Assembly (NCBI GenBank): GCA_023419605.1
Contig: JAEZXR010000107.1
Span: 1 to 64,000 of the forward strand
Reading direction: 5' to 3'
DNA from: Bacillota bacterium
GTDB taxonomy: Bacteria; Bacillota; Clostridia; Acetivibrionales; JAEZXR01
Length of the DNA stretch: 64,000 bases
The notes below the pieces were generated by a model that was given only the letters and a program-made list of their open reading frames with translations, was not told the DNA's origin and searched no databases. Below are positions 19,363-28,632 of this stretch, piece after piece; the first letter of the stretch is position 1, and each line of letters opens with the position of its first letter. The position numbers and the translations under genes were made by a program.

Positions 19363-21174
19363 ATGGCAAGTGAAAGACAAAGAAAAATACGTAATTTTTG
19401 TATCATTGCACATATTGATCATGGCAAATCCACACTCGCTGACCGGTTGCTCGAAAAGACCGGTGTACTGACAGAAAGAGAAATGGAAAATCAGATCCTG
19501 GATAATATGGAGATTGAACGCGAACGCGGTATTACCATAAAGGCGCAGGCGGTCAGAATGGTCTATAAGGCGCAGGATGGTGAGGAATACATCCTTAATC
19601 TCATTGATACCCCGGGACATGTAGACTTCAACTATGAAGTGTCCAGAAGCCTGGCTGCCTGTGAAGGGGCCATACTGGTGGTGGATGCTGCACAAGGAAT
19701 CGAAGCACAGACGCTGGCTAATGTGTATCTGGCGCTGAACGCCGACCTTGAAATATTGCCTGTAATCAATAAGATTGACTTACCCAGCGCGCAGCCGGAG
19801 GTTGTAAAGAAGGAAATCGAGGATGTCATCGGATTGGATGCATCGGAGGCTCCTATGGTCTCTGCTAAAAACGGGTTGAACATCGGAGATGTGCTGGAAA
19901 GTGTGGTTAAAAAGATCCCTTGTCCGCAAGGAGAGGAAGAGGCACCGCTGAGAGCGCTGATTTTTGATTCCTACTATGACAGCTACAAGGGCGTTATTAT
20001 CTATACAAGGGTGAAAGAGGGCACAGTCCGCGTTGGTGATACCATTCGAATGATGTATACCAAGAAGGAGTTTCAGGTTACAGAGCTCGGGTATTTGCGA
20101 CCTGGTTCACTGGCCCCTGGTGTGGAGCTAAAAGCGGGTGAAGTTGGATATATTGCTGCCAGCATTAAGAATGTAAAGGATACCCGGGTCGGCGATACGG
20201 TCACTTTGGCAGACAACATGGCTGCGGAACCCTTGCCGGGTTATAAAAAGGTAAATTCCATGGTTTTCTGCGGTATTTATCCGGCGGATGGCTCAAAATA
20301 TGGAGATTTGCGGGATGCCCTTGAAAAGCTTCAATTAAATGACGCATCCCTGTCCTTTGAACCGGAATCCTCCGTAGCCCTTGGCTTTGGTTTCCGCTGC
20401 GGCTTCCTTGGATTGTTGCATATGGAGATTATCCAGGAAAGGTTGGAAAGAGAGTTTAATTTTGATCTGGTTACAACAGCGCCCAGTGTTGTTTACAGGA
20501 TTACCAAAACCGACGGGGAAGTCATCATGATCGACAATCCGACGAATTTGCCTGCTACAGCCGAGATCGAAATGATGGAGGAACCGGTTGTAAAAGCAAC
20601 TATTATGGTTCCGACGGAGTATGTAGGGAATGTTATGGAGCTCTGCCAGGAACGGCGCGGTGTTTATAAGAACATGGATTATATCGATGAAGGAAGGGCT
20701 ATGCTTACCTATGAAATGCCGTTGAATGAGATTATCTATGATTTCTTTGATGCATTGAAGTCCAGGACCAAGGGGTATGCTTCTCTGGACTATGACCTTT
20801 TAGGATATAAGCAGTCCGACCTGGTGAAGCTGGATATCCTGCTGAATGCGGAGGTCGTGGATGCTTTGTCCTTTATTGTTCACAGGGAAAAGGCGGCGAG
20901 CCGTGGTAGAAGGATTGCGGAAAAGCTAAAGGAAACGATTCCGAAGCAGCAGTTTGAAATACCCATCCAGGCTGCCATCGGCGGTAAAATTATTGCCAGG
21001 GAAACGGTGAAGGCCTATAGAAAAGACGTTCTTGCAAAATGTTACGGCGGTGATATAACCCGTAAGAAGAAGCTGCTGGAGAAGCAGAAGGAAGGTAAGA
21101 AGCGGATGCGCCAGGTGGGAAGCGTGGAAGTTCCACAGGAGGCCTTCATGAGCGTATTGAAGCTGGATAGTTAA
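19363..21174 (+). CDS. lepA: Elongation factor 4 (LepA)
   Basis: A ribosome-bound translational GTPase implicated in ribosome back-translocation or 30S biogenesis. The 603 residues hold the G domain with AHIDHGKSTL (about 15-24), DTPGHVDF and NKIDLP, EF-G-like domains, and the LepA-specific C-terminal domain ending in KKRMRQVGSVEVPQEAFMSVLK. It is full length. A perfect hairpin at 21213-21245 follows. Confidence 0.97.
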   Translation: MASERQRKIRNFCIIAHIDHGKSTLADRLLEKTGVLTEREMENQILDNMEIERERGITIKAQAVRMVYKAQDGEEYILNLIDTPGHVDFNYEVSRSLAACEGAILVVDAAQGIEAQTLANVYLALNADLEILPVINKIDLPSAQPEVVKKEIEDVIGLDASEAPMVSAKNGLNIGDVLESVVKKIPCPQGEEEAPLRALIFDSYYDSYKGVIIYTRVKEGTVRVGDTIRMMYTKKEFQVTELGYLRPGSLAPGVELKAGEVGYIAASIKNVKDTRVGDTVTLADNMAAEPLPGYKKVNSMVFCGIYPADGSKYGDLRDALEKLQLNDASLSFEPESSVALGFGFRCGFLGLLHMEIIQERLEREFNFDLVTTAPSVVYRITKTDGEVIMIDNPTNLPATAEIEMMEEPVVKATIMVPTEYVGNVMELCQERRGVYKNMDYIDEGRAMLTYEMPLNEIIYDFFDALKSRTKGYASLDYDLLGYKQSDLVKLDILLNAEVVDALSFIVHREKAASRGRRIAEKLKETIPKQQFEIPIQAAIGGKIIARETVKAYRKDVLAKCYGGDITRKKKLLEKQKEGKKRMRQVGSVEVPQEAFMSVLKLDS

Positions 21175-21212
21175 GATAAGAAATATTGGCAATGGTTACG
21201 GTCTGTTGCGTA

Positions 21213-21245
21213 AAGAACCAGAAAGCGAAATGCTTTCTGGTTCTT
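21213..21245 (+). terminator. Hairpin after lepA, probable terminator
   Basis: A 14-bp perfect stem (21213-21226 with 21232-21245) with loop GAAAT. The T tract is short, so termination may be partial. Confidence 0.6.
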
Positions 21246-21368
21246 AGGTTATATACGGGAGAGTGAAAATAGTACTTCTGCTTTTGGTGGATTCAATGGG
21301 GGCGGCGAACTTTATACATTGCTTTGAAGCTACATTTTCACTTACTCTAAAGGAAATGGGGTACATAT

Positions 21369-22160
21369 ATGGATTACGATTGTCATGTTCATTCGACGTT
21401 CTCTCCGGATGGAAGTTCAAATATAGGAGAGTATTGCCGGTGGGTGGATGAAGGGAAGCTGGGGGCCGTGGGCTTTGCCGAGCACCTTGACTTTTTACCG
21501 GTTTGCGGTGCTTATGGATTTCTTAATTACAGGGAATATATAAACGCCATTCAACAGTTTAGAAACAAAGGATATGATTTTTATGCCGGGGCGGAAGTGG
21601 ATTATGTAAAAGGTGTGGAAGAAGACATAAAAAAGAGACTTGCAGGGGAACAATATGATTTTACCATCTGTTCGATTCACACCGTAAATGAACGTTCCGT
21701 ATCGGACAGGGAGATTGATCATTTTTATGACCGCGGTTCGTTTTTGTCCCTGCTGGAGGGGTACTACAGTGAATTGAAATGGGGACTTGCTGTAGAGGAA
21801 TTTGATGTTATCGGGCATATCGGGGTTTACAGAAGATATCTGGAGGATTCCTTCTATGATATAAACCTGAGAAAGCTTATTGAGGACTTTGAATTTGAGA
21901 CGGCAAGACTTTGTGCACAGTCTGACAAGATTGTGGAAGTGAATTCCTCGGGCCTCTTTGCAACCATGGCTTCCACCGTACCGGATTCATCATTTTTAAA
22001 TAACTACCATGCCCTTGGGGGCAGAAGGGTGTGCATGAGCAGTGACGCTCACAATGCCCGGAATGCCGGACGCGGATTTGATAGGATTCGGGAGCTGCTG
22101 TTACAGATAGGTTTCGAGTACCTGTATCTTCCCTGGGGTCCCGTAGTGAAACTGGAATAG
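21369..22160 (+). CDS. PHP-domain histidinol-phosphatase family protein
   Basis: A 263-residue PHP metal-dependent phosphoesterase with HVHSTFSPDG (about 5-14), AEHLDF, SIHTV and SSDAHNA, the metal-binding motifs of the HisJ/HisK family. Histidinol-phosphate is the family's best-known substrate, but no other his gene is present, so the in vivo substrate is uncertain. A GGGG ribosome site lies about eight bases before the ATG. hemW starts 16 bases after its stop, so the two are probably co-transcribed. Confidence 0.85.
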   Translation: MDYDCHVHSTFSPDGSSNIGEYCRWVDEGKLGAVGFAEHLDFLPVCGAYGFLNYREYINAIQQFRNKGYDFYAGAEVDYVKGVEEDIKKRLAGEQYDFTICSIHTVNERSVSDREIDHFYDRGSFLSLLEGYYSELKWGLAVEEFDVIGHIGVYRRYLEDSFYDINLRKLIEDFEFETARLCAQSDKIVEVNSSGLFATMASTVPDSSFLNNYHALGGRRVCMSSDAHNARNAGRGFDRIRELLLQIGFEYLYLPWGPVVKLE

Positions 22161-22176
22161 GTAATAGGAGATTTTT

Positions 22177-23322
22177 ATGAGTCAAGTGAAAAAAGATATC
22201 GGAGTATATATCCATGTTCCCTTTTGCAAATCGAAATGTTTTTATTGCGATTTTAACTCCTATGCATGTGCCGAAAGCAGCATACCTGAATACTTCAGTG
22301 CCGTGAAGAAGGAGATGGGACTCTACACGGACAGCCTGAAGGAGCTGGAAATCGGAACTGTGTTTATCGGAGGAGGAACTCCTTCCTATGTCGCGCCTGA
22401 ATATCTGAATGAAACTTTAAACCTTCTGCGTACCTACGGACATATCCAGGCTGAGGCGGAGATTTCCATCGAAACCAACCCGGGAACTCTATCTTATGAT
22501 AAACTGGCTGCTTACAGGGACATGGGAATCAATCGACTGAGTATAGGCCTCCAAGCGTGGCAGGAGCCAATCTTAAAATCCATTGGAAGGATCCATAGCA
22601 GAGGAGAGTTTCTTGAAAACTACAGGCAGGCGCGAAAGGCGGGATTTGAAAATATCAACGTTGATCTGATCTTTGGGCTGCCAGGGCAAACATTGGCCCA
22701 GTGGGAGGAAACCATCCATCAGGTACTTTCCCTTCAACCGGAGCATATCTCCTGCTACAGTCTTAAGGTGGAAGAGGGAACTTTGTTTGGGGAGCGGCTT
22801 GAAGCGGGAGAACTGAAAATGATAGAAGATGAGCTGGACAGGGAGATGTATTATCTGGCGGTGGAGAAGCTGAAAAAAGCAGGACTGAAGCACTATGAAA
22901 TATCTAATTTCGCCAGACCCGGCTATGAATGCAGGCATAATCTGATCTACTGGAAGGCAGAGGAATATATAGGGATTGGGGCTGGAGCTCACTCGTATTT
23001 CGATGAAAACCGGTATAGCAGCTATAATGATATAAAAGACTACGTAGAGCAATTAAAAAATGGACTTCTACCGCAAGAGAACAAGGAATTTATCAGTAAA
23101 ACCGAGAGTATATCCGAATATATTATTTTAGGCCTTCGACTCATCAAAGGGGTTCGCAGTTCGGATTTTCAAGCAAGATATAATGAAGATCTCTTCCATC
23201 TTTATAAGGAAACCATCGGTAAACTTCAAGGCAGGGGACTTTTACAGGCGGATGAAAAAGGGATCCGGTTGACCCCGAAAGGGCTTGACCTTGCAAATGA
23301 AGTGATGGCGGAGTTTATCTAA
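22177..23322 (+). CDS. hemW: Radical SAM heme chaperone HemW
   Basis: A 381-residue HemN-family radical SAM protein with CKSKCFYC (Cys17, 21, 24) and IGGGTPS, ending in the HemW C-terminal domain. Members next to lepA/hrcA are normally HemW, which delivers heme rather than oxidising coproporphyrinogen. The conserved Clostridia/Bacilli order lepA-hemW-hrcA-grpE-dnaK is kept here, with a PHP gene added between lepA and hemW. Confidence 0.9.
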   Translation: MSQVKKDIGVYIHVPFCKSKCFYCDFNSYACAESSIPEYFSAVKKEMGLYTDSLKELEIGTVFIGGGTPSYVAPEYLNETLNLLRTYGHIQAEAEISIETNPGTLSYDKLAAYRDMGINRLSIGLQAWQEPILKSIGRIHSRGEFLENYRQARKAGFENINVDLIFGLPGQTLAQWEETIHQVLSLQPEHISCYSLKVEEGTLFGERLEAGELKMIEDELDREMYYLAVEKLKKAGLKHYEISNFARPGYECRHNLIYWKAEEYIGIGAGAHSYFDENRYSSYNDIKDYVEQLKNGLLPQENKEFISKTESISEYIILGLRLIKGVRSSDFQARYNEDLFHLYKETIGKLQGRGLLQADEKGIRLTPKGLDLANEVMAEFI

Positions 23323-23374
23323 AAATATGTCGGTATAATTATTATTCGGAAGCAAATAATATCCGTAAAACCTC

Positions 23375-23403
23375 TTGACAAAAATTATCTGTGGTGGTAT
23401 TTT
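23375..23403 (+). promoter_or_regulatory. Promoter of the hrcA-grpE-dnaK operon
   Basis: TTGACA (23375-23380), 17-base spacer, TATTTT (23398-23403). The CIRCE operator begins 9 bases downstream, covering the transcription start, the expected geometry for HrcA repression. Confidence 0.85.
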
Positions 23404-23412
23404 AAAAATATA

Positions 23413-23439
23413 TTAGCACTCACAAAGATAGAGTGCTAA
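23413..23439 (+). promoter_or_regulatory. CIRCE operator (HrcA binding site)
   Basis: A perfect inverted repeat: TTAGCACTC (23413-23421), nine bases, GAGTGCTAA (23431-23439). This is the exact CIRCE consensus. HrcA bound here represses the chaperone genes until heat or unfolded protein titrates GroEL. Confidence 0.98.
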
Positions 23440-23455
23440 CAAAGGGGTGTGAAGG

Positions 23456-24523
23456 GTGTTGTTGGATGATAGAAAAAGAAGAATACTTCGGGCAATTATC
23501 GACGATTACATCGACACAGCAGAACCCATTGGGTCAAGGACTATTGCCAGAAAGCACGAATTGGGTTTAAGCTCAGCAACGATACGGAATGAAATGGCCG
23601 ATTTGGAGGAAATGGGCTACCTGGAGCAGCCACATACCTCGGCAGGCAGGATTCCGTCCGATAAAGGATATCGATTGTATGTAGACCGTCTGCTGGAGGT
23701 AGGTCAACTGAACCTTGAGGATATTGAAGTGATCCGAAGAGCGCTGGATGTGAAAATAAACGAGCTGAGCCAACTGATTCGACAGGCTTCGATCATCATG
23801 TCCAGAATAACGAAATATACTTCCATGGCGATTACACCCCAGATGAACAATAGCACTTTGAAAGCTGTGCAAGTAGTACCGATTGAATCAGGGAAGGCTT
23901 TGGTTGTTGTTGTGACAAACGCCGGTGTGGCAAAAAACACATTAATTAAAATACCGGACCAGGTGGCTCCGGACTTTATTATTAAGCTTTCCAATATAGT
24001 GAATGAGAAATTGACGGGGCTTACGATCGAACAAATTAATCTACCCGTAATTCGGGATATTGAAAACGAGATCGGACTTTCAAAAGAAGTTGTATTGCCC
24101 ATACTGAATGGAATCGCGGATTGTATCGACCAGATCGATAACGCGGAAGTATATCTTGACGGCACAACAAATATTTTCAATTATCCGGAATTTAGAGATA
24201 TTATGAAAGCGAAAGACTTTTTGGACATCCTGGATGAAAAGGAAAATGTTTCGAGGTTGTTGAAAGGTTCGGCAAAACAAGGGGAAAACAGTGGCAGTGG
24301 TGTCAATATACAGATCGGAAGCGAGAATTTGCTTCGTGAGATTCAGGATTGCACTCTGATCACCACGACCTATAGTGTAGGAAATGTAGTTATTGGATCC
24401 ATCGGTGTTATTGGACCTACCCGGATGGAGTATGGAAGAGTCATCTCTTCGATGAATTATATAAAGCAGAAAATGGGCGAAGAAATCTATAAGCTGTTGG
24501 GTGAAAACCTGGACGGCAGTTAA
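23456..24523 (+). CDS. hrcA: Heat-inducible transcription repressor HrcA
   Basis: Represses class I heat-shock genes by binding CIRCE, immediately upstream. 355 residues: N-terminal winged helix with SSATIRNEMADLEEMGYLEQPHTSAGR (about 38-65), then the GAF-like and C-terminal dimerisation domains. The start is GTG at 23456, with TTG codons just after as alternatives; AAAGGGG lies about nine bases upstream. Confidence 0.95.
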   Translation: MLLDDRKRRILRAIIDDYIDTAEPIGSRTIARKHELGLSSATIRNEMADLEEMGYLEQPHTSAGRIPSDKGYRLYVDRLLEVGQLNLEDIEVIRRALDVKINELSQLIRQASIIMSRITKYTSMAITPQMNNSTLKAVQVVPIESGKALVVVVTNAGVAKNTLIKIPDQVAPDFIIKLSNIVNEKLTGLTIEQINLPVIRDIENEIGLSKEVVLPILNGIADCIDQIDNAEVYLDGTTNIFNYPEFRDIMKAKDFLDILDEKENVSRLLKGSAKQGENSGSGVNIQIGSENLLREIQDCTLITTTYSVGNVVIGSIGVIGPTRMEYGRVISSMNYIKQKMGEEIYKLLGENLDGS

Positions 24524-24533
24524 GGGCAATTGC

Positions 24534-24588
24534 CGGTGTGCAATCGATAGCTGAGGCGGTTGATACTTTAGTTATTGATTGCACACCG
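24534..24588. repeat. Inverted repeat between hrcA and grpE
   Basis: CGGTGTGCAATC (24534-24545) and GATTGCACACCG (24577-24588), a perfect 12-bp stem enclosing 31 bases, with further pairing inside (ATA/TAT). There is no T run. It may be an mRNA processing or stability element that uncouples hrcA from grpE-dnaK levels. Confidence 0.55.
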
Positions 24589-24631
24589 CAGCAGGTTGCA
24601 GATTATTTGATGGGAGGTATAGGACAGAAGA

Positions 24632-25198
24632 ATGAGTCAGGAAGAAATGAACAAAACCAACGAGGAAGCGGCTGAAGTTGAAAATGTAGACTGTGATATT
24701 TCTGTTGAAGAGGATGCGGATACAGCTACTTCAGAACTGGAGAGTGTAAAGGCACAGCTTGATGAAAAATCCAGAAAATGTGAGGAATATATGGGCATGC
24801 TCCAAAGAGCAGCAGCAGAGTTTGATAACTATAAAAAAAGAACGGCGAGAGAAAAGGAAGCTCTCTATTCTGAGGCTGTAGGAGATGCCGTTACATCATT
24901 CCTGCCTGTTGTAGATAACATGGAGAGAGCCCTGGATGCATGCAGTGCAGAGGCAGACAGCCAATCCTTACGGGAAGGCGTGGAAATGATTTTCAAGCAG
25001 CTCAAGGAGGTTATGAAAAACCTCGGAGTGGAAGAAATAAAGTCAAAAGGCGAGGCCTTTGATCCAACTCTACATAATGCCGTAATGCATATCGAGGATG
25101 AAGCCTACGGGGAGAACGAGATTGTAGAAGAGTTTCAAAAGGGATACAAGATTAAGGATAAAGTTTTACGGCATAGTATGGTAAAAGTGGCAAATTAA
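24632..25198 (+). CDS. grpE: Nucleotide exchange factor GrpE
   Basis: Releases ADP from DnaK. 188 residues: acidic N-terminus, long coiled coil (about 35-90, ending near RAAAEFDNYKKRTAREKE) and the C-terminal beta domain with VEEIKSKGEAFDPTLHNAV. GGGAGG lies upstream of the ATG with a longer than usual spacing; AGGACAG is nearer. Second gene of the HrcA-controlled operon. Confidence 0.95.
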   Translation: MSQEEMNKTNEEAAEVENVDCDISVEEDADTATSELESVKAQLDEKSRKCEEYMGMLQRAAAEFDNYKKRTAREKEALYSEAVGDAVTSFLPVVDNMERALDACSAEADSQSLREGVEMIFKQLKEVMKNLGVEEIKSKGEAFDPTLHNAVMHIEDEAYGENEIVEEFQKGYKIKDKVLRHSMVKVAN

Positions 25199-25258
25199 TG
25201 AATATTTAAATATCATAGGTGAAAATTGTGAAAAACTTATAATAGGAGGCAGATCGAA

Positions 25259-27121
25259 ATGGCTAAGGTAATTGGAATTGACTTGGGTACAACAAACTCA
25301 TGTGTTGCGGTTATGGAAGGTGGAGAACCTGTTGTTATAGCAAACACAGAAGGAGCAAGAACAACGCCATCTGTTGTTGCATTTTCAAAAACCGGAGAAA
25401 GACTGGTAGGGCAGGTTGCAAAAAGGCAGGCTATTACAAATCCTGAAAGGACCGTAATATCTATTAAGAGAGATATGGGTACCGACAGAAGGGTAAAAAT
25501 AGATGACAAGCAATATACACCGCAGGAAATTTCAGCAATGGTTCTTCAAAAGCTGAAGGCGGATGCTGAAAGTTATCTGGGAGAGACTGTTACACAGGCT
25601 GTTATAACAGTTCCTGCGTATTTCAGCGACTCACAGAGACAGGCAACGAAGGATGCCGGAAAAATTGCAGGCCTGGAAGTTCTCAGAATCGTAAATGAAC
25701 CTACTGCAGCTGCGCTTGCATACGGACTTGATAAGGAACATGACCAGAAAATCATGGTTTACGATTTGGGCGGCGGTACCTTTGATGTATCCATCCTGGA
25801 AATTGGTGACGGTGTATTTGAGGTTCTTGCTACCCATGGTAACAACCGACTGGGTGGAGATGACTTTGACCAAAGAGTAATTGATTACCTCGTAGATACT
25901 TTCAGAAGAGAAAATGGTATCGATTTGAGGAATGACAAGATGGCAATGCAGAGGTTGAAGGAATCTGCGGAAAAAGCAAAAATTGAACTTTCCGGTGTTA
26001 CAACTACAAATATAAATTTACCGTTTATTACCGCAGATGCTACAGGACCGAAGCATCTTGACGTAACATTGTCCAGAGCAAAATTCGACGAACTGACTGC
26101 AGACCTGGTTGAAAAAACCATGGAACCTACAAGACAGGCGATGAAGGATGCCGGCCTCTCTCCCGAGAAAATCGACAAGGTATTGATGGTGGGGGGTTCA
26201 ACAAGAATTCCTGCCGTTCAGGAAGCTGTTAGAAAATACCTGGGTAAGGAACCTTTCAAAGGGATCAATCCGGATGAATGTGTTGCCATCGGTGCAGCTA
26301 TACAGGCCGGAGTTCTTACAGGCGAAGTAAAAGACTTACTGCTTCTGGATGTTACGCCGCTTTCCCTGGGTATTGAAACTATGGGTGGAGTATTTACCAG
26401 GCTCATCGAAAGAAATACGACAATACCTACAAAGAAGAGCCAGGTCTTCTCTACTGCGGCAGATAGCCAGACCAGTGTTGAGATCCATGTGCTCCAGGGT
26501 GAAAGAGAAATGGCGGCCTACAACAAGACACTGGGAAGATTCCAGCTTACTGGAATTCCACCGGCACCAAGAGGCGTACCACAGATCGAAGTTACTTTTG
26601 ATATCGATGCCAATGGTATTGTTCATGTTTCTGCAAAAGATCTGGGTACAGGAAACGAACAGAAAATAACCATTACAGCATCCACTAACTTGTCGGATGA
26701 TGAAATTGACAAGGCGGTAAAAGAAGCGGAGAAATTTGCAGCGGAAGACAAACAGAGAAAAGAAGAAATTGACACAAGAAATCATGCGGATTCCACAGTG
26801 TACCAGGCTGAAAAGACCTTAAAGGATGTTGGCGACAAGCTTTCTGCAGAGGACAAATCAAAAGTGGAAGCTGAAATCAATAATGTGAAGGAAGCACTGA
26901 AGGGAACTGATATTGAAGCTATAAAGAAAGCTTCCGAAGCTCTGCAGCAGGCATTCTATGAGCTTTCATCAAAGATATACCAGCAGAATCCCGGAGCAGC
27001 GCAAGGCGCCGGATTTGATCCGAACGCAGGTGCGGGTGGATTTAATCCGGGTGCGGGAGCGGGGCCGCAGGATAACGTTTATGATGCCGATTATAAAGTA
27101 GTAGACGAAGATAAGAAATAG
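25259..27121 (+). CDS. dnaK: Chaperone protein DnaK (Hsp70)
   Basis: ATP-dependent Hsp70 chaperone of 620 residues. The ATPase domain starts GIDLGTTNSCVAV and holds VYDLGGGTFDVS and VGGSTRIPAV; the substrate-binding domain and helical lid follow, then a Gly/Ala-rich linker and a C-terminal acidic tail YKVVDEDKK. AGGAGG precedes the ATG. In most Firmicutes dnaJ follows at once; here a terminator and a 7 kb sugar cassette intervene. Confidence 0.98.
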   Translation: MAKVIGIDLGTTNSCVAVMEGGEPVVIANTEGARTTPSVVAFSKTGERLVGQVAKRQAITNPERTVISIKRDMGTDRRVKIDDKQYTPQEISAMVLQKLKADAESYLGETVTQAVITVPAYFSDSQRQATKDAGKIAGLEVLRIVNEPTAAALAYGLDKEHDQKIMVYDLGGGTFDVSILEIGDGVFEVLATHGNNRLGGDDFDQRVIDYLVDTFRRENGIDLRNDKMAMQRLKESAEKAKIELSGVTTTNINLPFITADATGPKHLDVTLSRAKFDELTADLVEKTMEPTRQAMKDAGLSPEKIDKVLMVGGSTRIPAVQEAVRKYLGKEPFKGINPDECVAIGAAIQAGVLTGEVKDLLLLDVTPLSLGIETMGGVFTRLIERNTTIPTKKSQVFSTAADSQTSVEIHVLQGEREMAAYNKTLGRFQLTGIPPAPRGVPQIEVTFDIDANGIVHVSAKDLGTGNEQKITITASTNLSDDEIDKAVKEAEKFAAEDKQRKEEIDTRNHADSTVYQAEKTLKDVGDKLSAEDKSKVEAEINNVKEALKGTDIEAIKKASEALQQAFYELSSKIYQQNPGAAQGAGFDPNAGAGGFNPGAGAGPQDNVYDADYKVVDEDKK

Positions 27122-27159
27122 GATCATGGACGGTTTGTAAGCAATAAAATAGAAGATGG

Positions 27160-27193
27160 ATAAGCCGAAGTCACTATGACTTCGGCTTATTTT
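27160..27193 (+). terminator. Rho-independent terminator after dnaK
   Basis: A 14-bp perfect stem (27160-27173 with 27177-27190) with loop CTA and a T run. It closes the hrcA-grpE-dnaK transcript, so dnaJ needs its own promoter. Confidence 0.9.
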
Positions 27194-27251
27194 AGGCTTA
27201 CAGCTGTGTACTGTTTGCTGTTTTTTGAATACAAGGATTTATTTTGTTGGC

Positions 27252-27280
27252 TTTTCAAAAGGAAAAGAATCATGTATAAT
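27252..27280 (+). promoter_or_regulatory. Promoter of the LacI-type regulator gene
   Basis: TTTTCA (27252-27257), 17-base spacer, TATAAT (27275-27280). Operator 1 begins at the next base, so the regulator probably represses its own gene. Confidence 0.7.
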
Positions 27281-27304
27281 AAAAGTTATAGTGCTTTAAC
27301 TTTT
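27281..27304 (+). promoter_or_regulatory. Operator 1 of the sugar cassette (autoregulatory)
   Basis: AAAAGTTATAGT then GCTTTAACTTTT, an imperfect palindrome. Its reverse complement begins AAAAGTTAAAGC, identical to the left half of operator 2 at 28574-28597. It lies directly behind the -10 box. Confidence 0.75.
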
Positions 27305-27359
27305 ATACGTGGGTTTTTAGCAATACATAATTATATTGTTTCTTCGAGGAGATTGACCA

Positions 27360-28370
27360 ATGAAAGTAAATATTTATGACGTAGCTTTGAAATCAGGTTT
27401 ATCTGTGGTTACGGTATCAAGGGTGATCAACAATTCGCCCAATGTACGCGAGTATAATAGGGAAAAGGTATTACAGGCCATGCGGGAACTCGGGTATAAT
27501 CCCAGTGCCGCTGCCCGCAGCCTGGCAAAAGGAAAGACCGGGGTGATCGGGTTATTGATTCCCAGCCTCAGTGATACCTTTATTAACAGCGTGGTGAAAT
27601 CCATTAATAAAAATTTGATGAAAAACGGATATTTTTTAGCCATATCCCTGGCAGAGCATGATGATATGAGTATTGAAGAAGGAAGCAATTTTCTGTTTCA
27701 GGAGAAGAGAGTGGATGGAATTCTCATTCTTACACCCATCTACGAAGAGAAATATATAGTAGAAATCAAAAGGAAAAACATACCCTTTGTACTGATGGAT
27801 AATCAGGAAAGCCATCCATCGGTAAACTCGATTCTTGTAGACAACTACAATGGCGGCTATACTGCTACAAGGCATCTCCTTGCCCTTGGACACAAAAAAG
27901 TCGGATATATCGGAGCTCCTGAGATTTATTTAAGCAGCAGAGAAAGAGAACGAGGATTTTTGGATGCGCTAAAGGAAGCGGAACTCGAACCCTATGTAAT
28001 GGAAAGAGGGAATTTTGATATTTCCTCCGGTTATAAAATCACAAAAAGCTGGATCGAGAGTGGAAGGATTCCGACGGCCGTGTTTACTGCCGACGACTAT
28101 ATTGCATTTGGCGCCATGGATGCTGTAAGGGAGGCTGGCTTAAAGGTTCCCGAGGACATTTCCATTTGCGGCTATGACGATGATTTTCTGTCACAAGGTA
28201 TTCACCCGGGGCTGACAACCGTCAGGCAGCCTTCCGAAGAGATGGGATTGAAGGCTGTTGAGGTTTTGATGCAGTCTTTGGAGGGGAAACAGAGAACCCA
28301 GACGATCAAGCTTAAGCCTGAATTGATTATTCGGCAGTCCACGGCAAGACCGAAGGAAAAACCGTTTTGA
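27360..28370 (+). CDS. LacI-family transcriptional regulator of the sugar cassette
   Basis: A 336-residue LacI/GalR-type repressor. The N-terminal HTH and hinge read NIYDVALKSGLSVVTVSRVINNSPNVR (about 3-29) and NPSAAARSLAKGKT; the rest is a periplasmic-binding-protein-like effector domain with a typical EDISICGYDDD segment. GAGGAGA precedes the ATG. It stands before an ABC sugar transporter and is flanked by three matching operators, so it most likely represses both itself and the uptake genes until the imported sugar or its phosphate binds. The inducer is unknown. Confidence 0.9.
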   Translation: MKVNIYDVALKSGLSVVTVSRVINNSPNVREYNREKVLQAMRELGYNPSAAARSLAKGKTGVIGLLIPSLSDTFINSVVKSINKNLMKNGYFLAISLAEHDDMSIEEGSNFLFQEKRVDGILILTPIYEEKYIVEIKRKNIPFVLMDNQESHPSVNSILVDNYNGGYTATRHLLALGHKKVGYIGAPEIYLSSRERERGFLDALKEAELEPYVMERGNFDISSGYKITKSWIESGRIPTAVFTADDYIAFGAMDAVREAGLKVPEDISICGYDDDFLSQGIHPGLTTVRQPSEEMGLKAVEVLMQSLEGKQRTQTIKLKPELIIRQSTARPKEKPF

Positions 28371-28385
28371 GCAAAGGTTGTCCTG

Positions 28386-28409
28386 GAAAGTAAAAGCGCA
28401 TAAACTCTT
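28386..28409 (+). promoter_or_regulatory. Operator 3 of the sugar cassette
   Basis: A 24-base site matching operator 2 at 21 of 24 positions, with the identical core AAAGCGCATAAACT. It lies 15 bases after the regulator's stop and 188 bases upstream of operator 2, a spacing that would allow DNA looping. Confidence 0.65.
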
Positions 28410-28536
28410 TTTGAAATAATCGAGTTACATCGAAGCATTGATATTTTTGCTGAATTCATGGAAAGGAAACTAGCATTTGATATCCAGAGCTGATGAACAC
28501 GTCTTTTTAAAATCTTCCTGAAATTTGAAATAAATA

Positions 28537-28565
28537 TTGAAAAAGAATTACCTCTATAGTATAAT
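28537..28565 (+). promoter_or_regulatory. Promoter of the sugar ABC transporter operon
   Basis: TTGAAA (28537-28542), 17-base spacer, TATAAT (28560-28565). Operator 2 starts nine bases after the -10 box. Confidence 0.85.
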
Positions 28566-28573
28566 TAAAACAT

Positions 28574-28597
28574 AAAAGTTAAAGCGCATAAACTTTT
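28574..28597 (+). promoter_or_regulatory. Operator 2 of the sugar cassette
   Basis: AAAAGTTAAAGC then GCATAAACTTTT, an inverted repeat over the expected transcription start. It is followed, with three bases shared, by a second perfect palindrome TTTCACGTGAAA at 28595-28606, which may bind another regulator. Confidence 0.8.
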
Positions 28598-28632
28598 CAC
28601 GTGAAATATATTTATTTAATGGGGGGACGTAT

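Noticed and set aside
27176..27379. 67-residue ORF before the LacI-type gene
   Set aside because: It covers a terminator, promoter and operator and has no ribosome site.
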